Below are positions 13,443 through 23,730 of a stretch of 64,000 bases of DNA, piece after piece. Each line of letters starts with the position of its first letter. The stretch's first letter is position 1. The stretch is from Youngiibacter fragilis 232.1 (lineage in GTDB: Bacteria; Bacillota; Clostridia; Clostridiales; Clostridiaceae). The notes beneath the pieces were generated by a model, which saw only the letters and a list, made by a program, of their open reading frames with translations, was not told the origin of the DNA and ran no database searches. The translations under genes were made by a program, and so were the position numbers. The stretch lies in the NCBI RefSeq assembly GCF_000495435.3, contig NZ_AXUN02000172.1:41946-105945 (forward strand), written 5' to 3'.

Positions 13443-14792
13443 CTATTTATTCCCGAGAGCTTTAAGCTTCTTGTCCATGGACCTCATAAGGAAAATGGAA
13501 TCTGCAAGCCAGTAGACAGCGGTGATCACCCAGACCACCCAGACAGGAGCCTTGAGGAATAGTATGAATACTATTGTCAATGGCATCCTTATGAACCAGG
13601 AGGTGAAGAAGGATACCTTGAAAGGTGTGCCTGTGTCACCAGTCCCCCTGAGCACTCCTGCAGATACCATGGATGCACCCATGGTTGGCTGTTCGAATGC
13701 CCCGATGGCGAGGCACAACGCTCCAAGTCTCACCACATCCTCCTCGCCGCCTGAAACGAACATGGAGATGAGCTGCTGTGGGAAAATGAGGAAGAGGAGA
13801 GATATGACACCCATAACTGCAGAACCCATGATGACGGATGTATAGGCGTATTCCCTTGCACCGTCATAGTCACCCTCCCCGACCTTGAGGCCGACAAGAG
13901 CTGAGGCTGCAAGTGCGAATCCCCACCCTGGCATGAAGGAGATGGACTCGATCATGGTAGCCATGGTATTCGCGGCAAGAGCCCTGGTTCCAAGCCCCAC
14001 TATCATGAACTGCCCAAGCAGCCTTACTATGCTTATCGAGCCCTCCTGCAGGGAAGCAGGAACCGACAGTCTGAAGAATGATTTCAGTCTCTGCATGTCA
14101 AGTGTCCTGATATGGGAAATCCCTGGTTTTACCCTTGAACGCGTCACCATGTAGGCAGCGCTGAATGAAAGTCCGAGAGCCTGGGCGATGACTGTGGCAA
14201 TCGCTGCGCCCTGCACACCAAGCTCCGGCATTCCCAGGTTCCCGAAAATCAGCCCGTAGTCAAGAAGGAGGTTCACTGCCGTCGTGATTGCTGATGCCGC
14301 AAAAGGGATCCTTGTATTTCCGCAGCCTCTGAGGACTGCGTTGACTGAGCTGAGGACCATGCTGAAGAATATGGCGACAGCGACTATCTTCAGGTAGCCT
14401 GAGGCAATCCTGTGTACTGAAGCCTCAGCACCTGCCGCCCTGACAGCGCTTCCCGCAAAGAGGAATACTAGCACAGCGATGATCAGGGCTGAGGCAGTGG
14501 CTGCAAGGATACTTAGAGTTGCATATTCTTCAGCCCTTTTAAACCTGCCTGCACCGAAGGATCTGGCTACAAGGCTTGTTACAGCAATTGAAATTCCCAT
14601 GCCTACAAATATATTGGAGACTGTAGCCACCATCTCGGCACTTACTCCAATGGCTGCAAGGGCCTCTCTTCCGCCGTATCTTCCGACCATGACAGTGTCA
14701 AGGGTGAATACCAGCATGACGAGCACCTGCTCGAATACTGCGGGCAGGGCGAGCCTTAGGACATCCCTGGCCGAGGACCTTGAAAAGTGCAT
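13443..14792 (-). CDS. MATE family efflux transporter
   Basis: A 449-residue integral membrane protein with about 12 hydrophobic segments in two homologous halves, as in MatE-type multidrug and toxin extrusion proteins (first helix region LALPAVFEQVLVMLVFTLDTVMVGRYGG). It would export cationic compounds using an Na+ or H+ gradient. It starts at an ATG 1 bp after the stop of the methyltransferase gene, with AGGTGG upstream, so it is the last gene of a three-gene minus-strand operon. The substrate cannot be predicted. Confidence 0.93.
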   Translation of the reverse strand: MHFSRSSARDVLRLALPAVFEQVLVMLVFTLDTVMVGRYGGREALAAIGVSAEMVATVSNIFVGMGISIAVTSLVARSFGAGRFKRAEEYATLSILAATASALIIAVLVFLFAGSAVRAAGAEASVHRIASGYLKIVAVAIFFSMVLSSVNAVLRGCGNTRIPFAASAITTAVNLLLDYGLIFGNLGMPELGVQGAAIATVIAQALGLSFSAAYMVTRSRVKPGISHIRTLDMQRLKSFFRLSVPASLQEGSISIVRLLGQFMIVGLGTRALAANTMATMIESISFMPGWGFALAASALVGLKVGEGDYDGAREYAYTSVIMGSAVMGVISLLFLIFPQQLISMFVSGGEEDVVRLGALCLAIGAFEQPTMGASMVSAGVLRGTGDTGTPFKVSFFTSWFIRMPLTIVFILFLKAPVWVVWVITAVYWLADSIFLMRSMDKKLKALGNK

Positions 14793-14793
14793 C

Positions 14794-15969
14794 CTAAACC
14801 ACCTGGAACACGAAGAACTTCAGGTAGTAGGATTCATCCGAGGTCATGAGTATCGGGTGGTCTGCGCTCTGTGTCCTAAACTCGACCTGCCGTAGCGTCC
14901 TTCCTGCATCCCTCGCAGCTTCGACTATCGTTTCCCTGAGAAGCTCCTCGCTCATGAAGTGGGAGCATGAGCATGTGACAAGGAAGCCACCTTCCCTGAC
15001 AAGCTTCATTCCCCTGAGGTTGATCTCCTTGTAGCCCCTTTTTGCACCCGCTATGCTGTCCCTTGACTTTGTGAACGCAGGAGGGTCAAGTATTACCACG
15101 TCGTACTTCCTTCCTTCTTTCGCCCATACCGGAAGAATGTCGAACGCGTTGTGCACCTCGAAGCTCACGCTGTTCTCAAGGCCGTTAAGTTCAGCGTTCC
15201 TCCTTGCAAAATCAATGGCGTGCTGCGATATGTCAAGGCCGAGGACTGACTTTGCACCGGCAATCCCGGCGTTCAGCGCGAAGGAGCCTGTATGGGTAAA
15301 GCAGTCCAGTACCTCTGCATCCTTTACAAGGCGGTGTATAGCCTTCCTGTTTTCCTTCTGGTCAAGGAAGAAGCCGGTCTTCTGCCCGTTCTCTATGTCA
15401 ACCAGGTACCTGACACCATTTTCCTCGATCTCTACCAAGGTATCGAAGGGCTCTGTCAGGAATCCCTTAGTCTCTTCCATTCCCTCCAGGGCTCTTACTG
15501 AGACGTCGCTTCTTTCGTATACGCCTTTTGCTCCATGGTCCTTCATGAGTATGTCAACTATATCCTTCTTGAACCTGTCAATGCCAAGGGCAAGGCTCTG
15601 GATTACAAATATGTCACCGAATTTGTCGATTGTGAGGCCTGGAAGGAAGTCAGCCTCACCGAAGACCATCCTGCAGCTGGAGGTATCTATTACCTTTGAC
15701 CTGTAGTCAAAGGCATTTTTGAGCCTCATCCTCAGGAACTCGTAGCCTATCTCGTCCTCCTGATTCCTTGTCATGAGACGGATGGATATCTTTGAGCAGT
15801 CATTGATGAAGCCCTTGCCGATAAACCTGTCCCTTGAGTTATAGACCTCGATAATGTCGCCGTTTACGTATTCCCCGTCGTAGCCTTCGATCTCATCCGT
15901 ATAGATCCATGGATGGCCCTTTTCCGCCTTTCTTCCCTTTCCTTGTTTTAGGTAGAACTTTGTAAGCAT
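14794..15969 (-). CDS. rlmI: Class I SAM-dependent rRNA methyltransferase (RlmI-like)
   Basis: About 391 residues. An N-terminal PUA domain (KGHPWIYTDEI) is followed by an EEHEE-type domain and a Rossmann methyltransferase with VLDCFTHTGSFALNA (SAM-binding), VLGLDIS and the catalytic-type LDPPAF motif; a CSCSH segment follows. This is the layout of RlmI, which makes m5C1962 in 23S rRNA. The start at 15969 has GAAGGAG 6-7 nt upstream, and the frame's earlier start at 16005 lacks such a site. The exact target nucleotide is inferred from family membership. Confidence 0.88.
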   Translation of the reverse strand: MLTKFYLKQGKGRKAEKGHPWIYTDEIEGYDGEYVNGDIIEVYNSRDRFIGKGFINDCSKISIRLMTRNQEDEIGYEFLRMRLKNAFDYRSKVIDTSSCRMVFGEADFLPGLTIDKFGDIFVIQSLALGIDRFKKDIVDILMKDHGAKGVYERSDVSVRALEGMEETKGFLTEPFDTLVEIEENGVRYLVDIENGQKTGFFLDQKENRKAIHRLVKDAEVLDCFTHTGSFALNAGIAGAKSVLGLDISQHAIDFARRNAELNGLENSVSFEVHNAFDILPVWAKEGRKYDVVILDPPAFTKSRDSIAGAKRGYKEINLRGMKLVREGGFLVTCSCSHFMSEELLRETIVEAARDAGRTLRQVEFRTQSADHPILMTSDESYYLKFFVFQVV

Positions 15970-16016
15970 TGCTTTCTCCTTCGAACGGACTTTGTCCGCC
16001 ACCATAATATTGTGCT

Positions 16017-19000
16017 TCAGCTGAACAGACCTTCTATCTCCTTTTCAGTAAGCTTTCCCAGCATGGTTTCTCCCGGCTTTATGACCGAGTCCACCATATC
16101 CTTCTTTCTTTCCTGGAGCGATACTATCTTCTCTTCAATTGTACCTGCAGTTATGAACTTATATACCTGGACCTTGTTCTTCTGGCCTATCCTGTATGCC
16201 CTGTCGGTTGCCTGGTCCTCAACCGCAGGATTCCACCACGGGTCGAAATGCACCACGACATCAGCTTCGGTGAGGTTAAGGCCTGTTCCGCCAGCCTTGA
16301 GGGATATCAGGAATATGTTCCTTTCCCCGTTCTGGAAGGAGTTGACAAGGTCTATCCTTGCCCTTGAATCCACTCCACCGTCAAGATAGAGGCAGGGATG
16401 ACCGTTTGCTTCGAGCTCCCTTCGTATTATCGAGAGCATTGATGTGAACTGGGAGAAGACCAGCACCTTGTGCCCGCCCTTTGTGCTTTCGTCAACAAGC
16501 TCCATCAGAGCATCAAGCTTTGCACTCCTGCCCTTGTATCCGTCGATCACAAGCGCCGGGTGGTTGCAGGTCTGCCTGAGCCTGGTGAGGAGTGAGAGAA
16601 TCTTTATGTGGCTGTGCCTTGTCTCCCCGGTGATCTCCTTCTTGGCTTCAGAAAGCTTCGCGACGTATACCTTTTTCTGCGCCTCGTCCATGTCAAGGAG
16701 AAGCCTGGTCTCGATCTTGTCAGGGAGCTCCTTGAGGACATCCTTCTTCAGCCTTCTCAGGATGAAGGGCTTGACATGTGAAACCAGGTTCTTAAGTGCA
16801 TCCTTGTCCCCATCGGAAGTTATCGGCTTCTCATATCGCTCAAGGAACCTTCTGTGCGAGCCAAGGTAGCCTGGCATGAGGAAGTCAAATATTGACCAAA
16901 GCTCAGTGAGAGTGTTCTCAACAGGCGTGCCTGTCATCGCGAGCCTGTACCTTGATTTGATCGACTTTACGCTCTTTGCGGCTGATGTCACAGGATTCTT
17001 TATGTGCTGGGCCTCATCCAATATGCAGTAGTTGAAGTCAATGTCCGAATACAGGTCCTGGTCCTTCCTTACCAGCGGGTAGGAGGTGAGGACTATATCG
17101 TAGTCGCCGGTAAGGGTTACAAGGGTTTCCCTGGTCTTCCTTGGACCATCCACTACAAGGACACTGAGGGTTGGGCCGAACTTCTCTATCTCAGCCTTCC
17201 AGTTGTACACGAGGCTTGTAGGTGCCACGACCAGGGAGGGGCGCGATTTGTCTCCGCTGTCTATAAGTGTAATGACCTGCAATGTCTTTCCAAGACCCAT
17301 ATCATCAGCCAGTATCCCGCAAAGTCCGCTTGATTCAAGAGCCTTCATCCACTTTACACCGGTCTTCTGGTAATCCCTCAGTATGGACTTGTAATTAGAA
17401 GGTATCCTGAAATCGAAGGATCTTGGATCCCTTATCCTTGCGATCATCTCGCTTACGTGGGCATCCTTGCTGAAGCTTATACCGGTGTCCTTGAGTGCTT
17501 CTTCAAGATAAAGGGCCCTGTTGACGGGGACGGAGATACTGCCATCCTTCAGGTCCTTGTCCTTAAGCCCAAGGTTTGTGACTACCTCGCTTAGAGCCTT
17601 GAGGTTGCTGTCAAGGGTATCAATGAAGGAGCCATCCCTTAGCCTGTGATATTTCTTTCCATCCTTAGACGAGCCGAGGATGGAAAGAAGCTCATTGGAT
17701 GAGAGACCATCAGGAAGGTCGAATGAAAACTCAAGGTAGCTTGTGCCGTCCTTGGAGGACAGAGATATGCCGGGAGAAGAGGCCCCTTTTGCAGTGATCT
17801 TCCTGAAATCGTCGCTGTAGTAGACTTCAGCACGTTCCTTCAGAAGCGGAAGACCCTTTGTAAGGAAATCCCATATCTCTTCGTCGCCGTCCAGATACAT
17901 ATGGTCCATGAAAAGCCTGAACTCACAGTCCTCGAAGACGCTCATGATACCCTCTTCCCTTGGTATGTCCCTTACTATGACTATCCCTGTCTCCTTCATC
18001 AGGATCTCATTCCCCAGATTATCCCTGACCAGAGTGTCGCTGTTCTCCCTGACGGTATAGTCCCCATACCTGAACTTCAGCTTCGCTGTTATGCTGTCCT
18101 CATGTATGTCGAGATATACCTCAGGTCTTAGCTCCTCTGTTATTATCTTATCCTGCAGGGCCCCGTCAAGGACGACCTGGCCCGTCCTCCCGAGCTCAGG
18201 AAGGACACCTGAAAGGAATTTGTCCCTCAGGTCTTGTGGTATCGGGATGAATCCGCCATCCTCCTTCTGGAGGATGGTCGCGTTGACTGTCCTTATTGTC
18301 GCAAGTTCCCTGTCAGGTACTATGCCCAGAATTCCTGGCTCATGGAAAACAGCGGCGGTCTCGTCCAGAAAATGGCACCCCTTGTCCAGCTTTACCCTTA
18401 AAGAGAGGGTGCCGGCCTTCTCGCTGATGCTGTAGCTTATCTTCGGTGACACCTCTGTAATCACTACCGGCTCCTTCCTGACTCCTGTCATTCCGCCTGC
18501 GAAAGGGCTTGTGTAGTGGATGGTTTTACCGACAAGGATCCTAAGGACCTTCTTCATCATCTGGGGCGAAAGCAGAAAACGGTCCCCTCTGACCACAGTC
18601 CTGGATTTTAAATATTGGTCTGCAGGTACTGAAAGAGCCTGATGGATGCTGTAAAGGTAATCAAAAAGTTCATCATAGGGCTTGTCTGTCCTTATGAGTC
18701 CTTCAGACCAACTGTCAAGGAACTCATCCATGCTTTTCTCAAAATGAAGCTTTTCCTTACCGGACCTAATCCTGAGAGATGTTGTGGTATCGAAGCCATC
18801 CTCTTCCTCCAGGAAGACCTCGATATCCAACTCTTCGGGAGTCACATCAAGCGAGGCCGTTGAGATACCCTCTATGAGAGCCCTTGCTGACCTGCCTGAC
18901 TGGACCTGGGATTTGCCCTGCCTGAATATGTTGACCTGTCTTCCCAGGTCCACCCTTTCAAGCGACATAAGGGTGGCAAGCACGTGCTTGCATGCTTCTC

Positions 19001-19226
19001 CTGTTGATTCGTAGGCTGGGCATGAGCAGTAATAGTCCTCCACGGCTCCGTCCTGTCCCATTTCAATATAGGTGCTGTAGAGCTTAGTACCCTTCACTGT
19101 TGACCTTACCTGAGTTCCGCTGACATTGAGCGCTGTGACTCTTCTGTCCCTGGAATATATTGAGGCTCTGTCGTATACGGCTGCTGAACCTGCCAAATCG
19201 ACGAGATATTGCCTTGAGAACGTCAT
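16017..19226 (-). CDS. SNF2-family helicase with SWIM zinc finger
   Basis: About 1069 residues. An N-terminal SWIM zinc finger (CSCPAY … CKH) near residues 65-85 is followed by a long middle region (SNF2-associated bacterial type), then a SNF2 ATPase: Walker A DDMGLGKT, DEAQ box, TGTPVEN, and the C-terminal helicase lobe with LKAGGTGLNL and DPWWNPAVEDQATDRAYRIGQ. The start at 19226 is preferred for its GAAGGAAGG site; the frame extends to a GTG at 19310. It is a DNA translocase or remodeller of unknown role. In some genomes such proteins belong to defence systems, but here it is in an operon with housekeeping genes. Confidence 0.93.
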   Translation of the reverse strand: MTFSRQYLVDLAGSAAVYDRASIYSRDRRVTALNVSGTQVRSTVKGTKLYSTYIEMGQDGAVEDYYCSCPAYESTGEACKHVLATLMSLERVDLGRQVNIFRQGKSQVQSGRSARALIEGISTASLDVTPEELDIEVFLEEEDGFDTTTSLRIRSGKEKLHFEKSMDEFLDSWSEGLIRTDKPYDELFDYLYSIHQALSVPADQYLKSRTVVRGDRFLLSPQMMKKVLRILVGKTIHYTSPFAGGMTGVRKEPVVITEVSPKISYSISEKAGTLSLRVKLDKGCHFLDETAAVFHEPGILGIVPDRELATIRTVNATILQKEDGGFIPIPQDLRDKFLSGVLPELGRTGQVVLDGALQDKIITEELRPEVYLDIHEDSITAKLKFRYGDYTVRENSDTLVRDNLGNEILMKETGIVIVRDIPREEGIMSVFEDCEFRLFMDHMYLDGDEEIWDFLTKGLPLLKERAEVYYSDDFRKITAKGASSPGISLSSKDGTSYLEFSFDLPDGLSSNELLSILGSSKDGKKYHRLRDGSFIDTLDSNLKALSEVVTNLGLKDKDLKDGSISVPVNRALYLEEALKDTGISFSKDAHVSEMIARIRDPRSFDFRIPSNYKSILRDYQKTGVKWMKALESSGLCGILADDMGLGKTLQVITLIDSGDKSRPSLVVAPTSLVYNWKAEIEKFGPTLSVLVVDGPRKTRETLVTLTGDYDIVLTSYPLVRKDQDLYSDIDFNYCILDEAQHIKNPVTSAAKSVKSIKSRYRLAMTGTPVENTLTELWSIFDFLMPGYLGSHRRFLERYEKPITSDGDKDALKNLVSHVKPFILRRLKKDVLKELPDKIETRLLLDMDEAQKKVYVAKLSEAKKEITGETRHSHIKILSLLTRLRQTCNHPALVIDGYKGRSAKLDALMELVDESTKGGHKVLVFSQFTSMLSIIRRELEANGHPCLYLDGGVDSRARIDLVNSFQNGERNIFLISLKAGGTGLNLTEADVVVHFDPWWNPAVEDQATDRAYRIGQKNKVQVYKFITAGTIEEKIVSLQERKKDMVDSVIKPGETMLGKLTEKEIEGLFS

Positions 19227-19310
19227 CTTTTGTACCTTCCTTCGGATCGTTAGTTGAGATTTACCGGCCTTAATATATTGATGCTTTTTATCAGGTTTTC
19301 TAAAGGCCAC

Positions 19311-19548
19311 CTATCATTTTAACACAAATTGAAGCGGAAACAAAATCAAAGTCATGTTTTTAATCCTAATTGAAAACATGGAAGAGGCAATTGAAGAACC
19401 GGTAAGGAACCAGGCGAATTTCAGGTCATTCAAGACCTCTCATATAAAGATATTTTTATAAAAGGTAAACAACATGAAAAGGTTTTGATATAATGAAGGT
19501 GGACAGATTATTGAATTTGTAAATGATTGAAGAACAAGGAGGAGCGAA
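19311..19548. other. Intergenic region upstream of kbl and the SNF2 operon
   Basis: AT-rich divergent region. A -10 element TATAAT at 19489-19494 with a weak -35 (TAAACA, 19466-19471, 17-bp spacing) probably drives kbl. No structured leader is apparent. Confidence 0.5.
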
Positions 19549-20739
19549 ATGGGCAGCAGGGTGCTGGAAGAATTCTTGAGGGAAAATCTGGCGGAGCTTA
19601 AATCGAAGGGACTCTACAACGAGATAAACATCCTTGAAGGGGCTAACGGACCTGTGATTGAAATCGGGGGAAAGGAATTCATCAACCTTTCATCGAACAA
19701 CTATCTCGGACTTGCAACCGACAAGAGGCTTAAGGAAAGGGCTGTTGAAGCGACCAACCTGTACGGCGTGGGTGCAGGGGCTGTAAGGACAATAAACGGA
19801 ACTCTTCAGGTCCACGACGAGCTTGAGAAGAGGATCGCGAGGTTCAAGGGGACGGAGGCGGCAATTGCCTTCCAGAGCGGATTCAACTGCAACATGGGCG
19901 CGATCTCCGCGATAATGACAAAGGATGATGCAATACTGTCTGATGAGCTGAACCATGCATCGATAATTGACGGATGCAGGCTGTCCGGAGCGAAGATCAT
20001 AAGGGTCAGGCACCAGGACATGGATGACCTTAGGGCCAAGGCAAAGGAAGCCATAGAATCAGGGCTTTACGGGAAACTCATGTATATTTCGGATGGAGTC
20101 TTTTCCATGGATGGGGATGTTGCTGACATAAACGGGATAGTCGAAGCCTGCAGGGAATATGACCTCATAAGCTACATCGATGATGCCCATGGCTCAGGTG
20201 TGATGGGAAAGGGAGCAGGTACCGTCAAGCATTTCGGACATTCAAAGGACATAGACCTCCAGATGGGGACGCTATCTAAGGCTATAGGAGTAGTCGGCGG
20301 TTATGTGGCGGGAACGAAGGACCTCATTGACTGGCTGAAGGTCAGGGCAAGGCCGTTCCTGTTCTCGACCTCAATGACGCCTGCAAGCGCAGCGGCATGC
20401 ATCGAAGCCATAGATATCATGGAAGGCAGCACAGAGCTTCACGACAGGCTGTGGGAAAACGGACTGTACCTCAAGAAGAGGCTGAAGGAGATGGGCTTCA
20501 ACATAGGAAATTCACAGACACCTATCACTCCTGTGATAATAGGGGATGAAGTCATGGCACAGAGATTTTCGAAGAGGCTCTTCGAGGAAGGCGTATATGC
20601 CAAGGCAATTACATTCCCGACTGTACCTATGGGAACAGGAAGGATCAGGAACATGCCGACCGCGGCACATACGACAGAAATGCTGGACATGGCCCTGTCA
20701 GCCTATGAAAAGGTAGGCAGGGAACTCGGAGTCATTTAA
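19549..20739 (+). CDS. kbl: Glycine C-acetyltransferase (2-amino-3-ketobutyrate CoA ligase)
   Basis: A 396-residue PLP enzyme of the alpha-oxoamine synthase family. Visible are the SSNNYLGLA start of the domain, [30 protein letters not shown] and the PLP-lysine motif [12 protein letters not shown]. The family also includes 8-amino-7-oxononanoate synthase (bioF). The neighbouring threonine dehydrogenase gene 15 bp downstream makes Kbl the better call: it splits 2-amino-3-ketobutyrate with CoA into glycine and acetyl-CoA. AAGGAGGAG lies 6 nt before the ATG. First gene of the threonine catabolic unit. Confidence 0.93.
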   Translation: MGSRVLEEFLRENLAELKSKGLYNEINILEGANGPVIEIGGKEFINLSSNNYLGLATDKRLKERAVEATNLYGVGAGAVRTINGTLQVHDELEKRIARFKGTEAAIAFQSGFNCNMGAISAIMTKDDAILSDELNHASIIDGCRLSGAKIIRVRHQDMDDLRAKAKEAIESGLYGKLMYISDGVFSMDGDVADINGIVEACREYDLISYIDDAHGSGVMGKGAGTVKHFGHSKDIDLQMGTLSKAIGVVGGYVAGTKDLIDWLKVRARPFLFSTSMTPASAAACIEAIDIMEGSTELHDRLWENGLYLKKRLKEMGFNIGNSQTPITPVIIGDEVMAQRFSKRLFEEGVYAKAITFPTVPMGTGRIRNMPTAAHTTEMLDMALSAYEKVGRELGVI

Positions 20740-20754
20740 AGGGAGACTTTTTGT

Positions 20755-21711
20755 ATGAAGAACATACTGGTAACCGGAGCACTTGGCCAGCTTGGCTCAG
20801 AGCTTGTAGCACACCTCAGGGGAATATACGGGACCGATAATGTACTGGCGACCGATATCAGAAAGCCACAGGAAGGTACAAGGGTGGCTGAGGGTCCGTT
20901 TGAGCTGCTTGATGTGACAGATGGAAATGGATTCATGGAGGTCACGAGGAAACGAAGGCCTGACACTATAATCCATCTTGCGGCGATTTTGTCAGCAACC
21001 GCAGAAAAGAATCCCATGCTTGCATGTAACATAAACATGGGGGGCCTTATGGCAGGCCTCGAAGCTGCAAGGGAAGCCGGGTCAAGCTTCTTCACTCCAA
21101 GCTCAATAGGCGCTTTCGGACCGTCGACACCAAAGGTCATGACCCCACAGGATACCATACAGAGGCCAAGGACGATTTACGGGGTGACGAAGGTAGCTGG
21201 AGAGCTCCTCTGCGACTACTACCACCTGAAGTTCGGAGTGGATACAAGAGGAGTGAGGTTTCCCGGGCTGATCGGTTACGTAACTCCGCCAGGTGGAGGT
21301 ACCACTGACTATGCCGTGGACATATTCTATGATGCAATAAGGAAGAAGAGCTACACATCTTACATAGCTGCAGGCACATTCATGGACATGATGTACATGC
21401 CTGACGCGCTGAAGGCGGTGGTGGACCTTATGGAGGCTGACCCTGGCAGGCTCGTGCACAGGAACGCATTCAACATCACTGCCATGTCATTTGATCCGGA
21501 AATGGTGGCAAACGAGATAAGGAAGCACATACCGGAATTCAGGCTGGACTACGAGGTGGACCCTGTGAGACAAAGGATTGCAGATTCCTGGCCGAACAGC
21601 ATGGACTGCTCGGCTGCTGCCCTCGAATGGGGCTTCAAGCCGGCCTATGACCTTGAGGGAATGGCTGCCGACATGCTTTTGCAGCTTCGGAAGAAGCTTG
21701 TTGTAACTTAG
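20755..21711 (+). CDS. tdh: L-threonine 3-dehydrogenase, short-chain dehydrogenase type
   Basis: A 318-residue extended SDR protein. The Rossmann motif is TGALGQLGSE, and the active-site residues are Ser (SSIGAFG) with the YGVTK Tyr-Lys pair; GLRFPG-like GVRFPGLIGY follows. SDR-type threonine dehydrogenases oxidise threonine to 2-amino-3-ketobutyrate with NAD+, feeding the Kbl enzyme encoded just upstream. This is not the zinc MDR-type Tdh of E. coli. Context and active-site pattern support the assignment over a generic sugar epimerase. Confidence 0.92.
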   Translation: MKNILVTGALGQLGSELVAHLRGIYGTDNVLATDIRKPQEGTRVAEGPFELLDVTDGNGFMEVTRKRRPDTIIHLAAILSATAEKNPMLACNINMGGLMAGLEAAREAGSSFFTPSSIGAFGPSTPKVMTPQDTIQRPRTIYGVTKVAGELLCDYYHLKFGVDTRGVRFPGLIGYVTPPGGGTTDYAVDIFYDAIRKKSYTSYIAAGTFMDMMYMPDALKAVVDLMEADPGRLVHRNAFNITAMSFDPEMVANEIRKHIPEFRLDYEVDPVRQRIADSWPNSMDCSAAALEWGFKPAYDLEGMAADMLLQLRKKLVVT

Positions 21712-21734
21712 GAAGAGAAACTGGAGGAATATTA

Positions 21735-22172
21735 ATGGATGAGAAATTTCTGATAGTCAACAGCAGGATACTGCCTGAAGTCTTTTCCAAGGTGCTTGAG
21801 GTAAAGAGCCTGCTGCATACGGGAAAGGTCAAGGATATCAGCGAGGGCGTGAAGGTCGTCGGGATATCACGAAGCGCATATTACAAGTACAAGGACAATG
21901 TATTCCTTCTTTCTGAAGGTACAAAAGGGAGGAAGGCGACTATAAATTTCCTTGTCAACCATGAGCCTGGAGCACTTTCCAGAGTCCTTGACAGGCTTGG
22001 AGAGGTAAAGGCAAATATAGTGACGATAAACCAGGATATTCCTATAAACAACGCAGCCAGCGTAAACCTTACAATCGACATGGCTGAAATGGTCATGGAC
22101 ATAAAGGAGCTCATGGACTCGTTAAGCAATGAGGATTTCATCATAAAGATGCAGCTTATCGCGGTTGAATAG
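21735..22172 (+). CDS. ACT domain protein (UPF0735/PheB-like)
   Basis: A 145-residue protein. The first 65 residues contain a helix-turn-helix-like segment (KDISEGVKVVGISRSAYYKYKD), and residues 69-143 form an ACT domain (TINFLVNHEPGALSRVLDRLGE … VNLTIDM). ACT domains bind amino acids. The family is often annotated PheB/UPF0735. Co-directional and 23 bp after the threonine dehydrogenase gene, it may sense threonine or glycine and regulate this pathway; that role is inferred. Confidence 0.9.
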   Translation: MDEKFLIVNSRILPEVFSKVLEVKSLLHTGKVKDISEGVKVVGISRSAYYKYKDNVFLLSEGTKGRKATINFLVNHEPGALSRVLDRLGEVKANIVTINQDIPINNAASVNLTIDMAEMVMDIKELMDSLSNEDFIIKMQLIAVE

Positions 22173-22253
22173 GAACTTCACGGATTGTTAACATTGTGGC
22201 GCACTATACCTTTGACATTTTTGCTATACTCAAACTGACAGGAGGTGCACTAA

Positions 22254-23024
22254 ATGGAAGTAAGATACTTTTCCTTCTTTGGTGACATATTTGGATTCAT
22301 ATTCCCGCTGATAATTTTCTTTGTGATAGCAAATACCATAAAGAACGCATCTGAGGCACAGAGGAGGGCGCAGAGAGGGGGGTCAAGGGGCAGCGTATGG
22401 CAGGACCCGACAATCCAGCAAAACAGGAATACCCAGGGAACGACGCAGGGCAGGAGCACTGTGACCAGGCAGGAGCCATGGAACGACCTGGGCAAGATGA
22501 TACAGGGCTATATATTCGAGGAGCCTGAAACCTCCATGCCTTCCCAAAGAAGCGCATCAAGGAACCAGCCTTCGATGAAGGAGAGCCAGACCGTCATGAG
22601 AGACCAGATGAAGGCTGAAAGGGACCTGAGGTACGAGGGTGACAAATTTACAGGAACCTCATCTCCAAAAAACCAGGGAACAAACACCATGAGGGATGGC
22701 CAGACGGTGCTCAGGGAACAGATGAAGAAGGAAAGGGACAAGAGATATGCCGGGGACCAGGACAAGACAAGAGTCGCGGCAGCACCATCTGATGGAAAGG
22801 CACAGGCTGGATTCGACACGTACATACCGCCCAGAAGCGACAGCTTCATAGCAGGTATGGGTAACACATACCTTAAATATGCTGACCAGTTCCTCAGAGC
22901 CGGAGACAGCTACCTTAACTACAAGCCAGGCGGACTTTATGGGTATAGCTCCAAAAGCTACGAGGAGGCCCTTAAGAAAACCGATGCGATCAAAGCCAGG
23001 GAGTCAGCAGCTGCAAAGCTTTGA
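22254..23024 (+). CDS. Membrane-anchored hypothetical protein with an internal repeat
   Basis: A 256-residue protein. Residues about 10-27 form one hydrophobic helix, probably a membrane anchor, after which the chain is hydrophilic and rich in Gln, Arg and Ser. A roughly 24-residue element occurs twice: SQTVMRDQMKAERDLRYEGD and GQTVLREQMKKERDKRYAGD, separated by a Pro/Thr linker. The C terminus (YLKYADQFLRAGDSYLNYK) is amphipathic. I do not recognise a family. AGGAGGTG precedes the ATG; an extended -10 (TGCTATACT, about 22222-22230) may serve as promoter. It stands alone between two terminated units. Confidence 0.72.
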   Translation: MEVRYFSFFGDIFGFIFPLIIFFVIANTIKNASEAQRRAQRGGSRGSVWQDPTIQQNRNTQGTTQGRSTVTRQEPWNDLGKMIQGYIFEEPETSMPSQRSASRNQPSMKESQTVMRDQMKAERDLRYEGDKFTGTSSPKNQGTNTMRDGQTVLREQMKKERDKRYAGDQDKTRVAAAPSDGKAQAGFDTYIPPRSDSFIAGMGNTYLKYADQFLRAGDSYLNYKPGGLYGYSSKSYEEALKKTDAIKARESAAAKL

Positions 23025-23032
23025 GACTGACC

Positions 23033-23072
23033 GTATGGGGGAGCAGCTAATGCTTCCCCTATATTTTTCGTG
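23033..23072 (+). terminator. Terminator before folE
   Basis: TATGGGGGAGCA pairs, with one bulge, with TGCTTCCCCTATA and is followed by TTTTTC. Confidence 0.75.
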
Positions 23073-23094
23073 GAATGTGCCATTTCGGCATGTA

Positions 23095-23123
23095 CTGACA
23101 AAAACCACATAATCAAGTAATAT
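23095..23123 (+). promoter_or_regulatory. Probable promoter of the folate operon
   Basis: CTGACA (23095-23100), 17 bp, TAATAT (23118-23123), about 39 bp before the folE start. Confidence 0.45.
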
Positions 23124-23161
23124 TTATATGTAACAACATTTTAACGCTGGGAGAGATTGAT

Positions 23162-23728
23162 ATGGATAAGGACAGGATAGAGAATGCGGTCAGGGAGATA
23201 CTCATAGGAGTAGGTGAGGACCCGGACAGGGAAGGCCTTCAGGATACTCCCAGGAGGATCGCCAGGATGTACGAGGAGATCTTCTCCGGGATTGGGGAGA
23301 ATGCAGAGGACCATCTGCAGGTATATTTCCAGGATGAAAAGTACGAGGAGCTGGTGCTTGTCAAGGACATACCATTCTACTCCATGTGCGAGCATCATCT
23401 CGTGCCGTTCTTCGGAGTAGCCCATGTGGCATACATCCCCAAGAGCGGGAGGCTTACTGGCCTCAGCAAGCTTGCAAGGGTCGTGGAGACAGTATCGAAG
23501 CGTCCTCAGCTTCAGGAAAGGCTGACTGCAGAGGTTGCCGACATCATAATGAAGAAGTTGGAGCCGTATGGTGCCATAGTCGTAATCGAGGCGGAGCATA
23601 TGTGCATGACTATGAGGGGTGTCAAGAAACCGGGGTCGAAGACGGTCACTTCAGCCATACGCGGAATATTCAACAAGGACTCGAAGTCCAGGGCTGAAGT
23701 ACTTTCAATGATAAACAAGGGGAACTAG
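23162..23728 (+). CDS. folE: GTP cyclohydrolase I
   Basis: A 188-residue enzyme of the full family length, converting GTP to 7,8-dihydroneopterin triphosphate, the first step of folate synthesis. Recognisable segments are [28 protein letters not shown] (zinc Cys and His) and the C-terminal [17 protein letters not shown] with the second zinc cysteine. It starts the fol operon and is followed 2 bp later by folP. Confidence 0.97.
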   Translation: MDKDRIENAVREILIGVGEDPDREGLQDTPRRIARMYEEIFSGIGENAEDHLQVYFQDEKYEELVLVKDIPFYSMCEHHLVPFFGVAHVAYIPKSGRLTGLSKLARVVETVSKRPQLQERLTAEVADIIMKKLEPYGAIVVIEAEHMCMTMRGVKKPGSKTVTSAIRGIFNKDSKSRAEVLSMINKGN

Positions 23729-23730
23729 AC

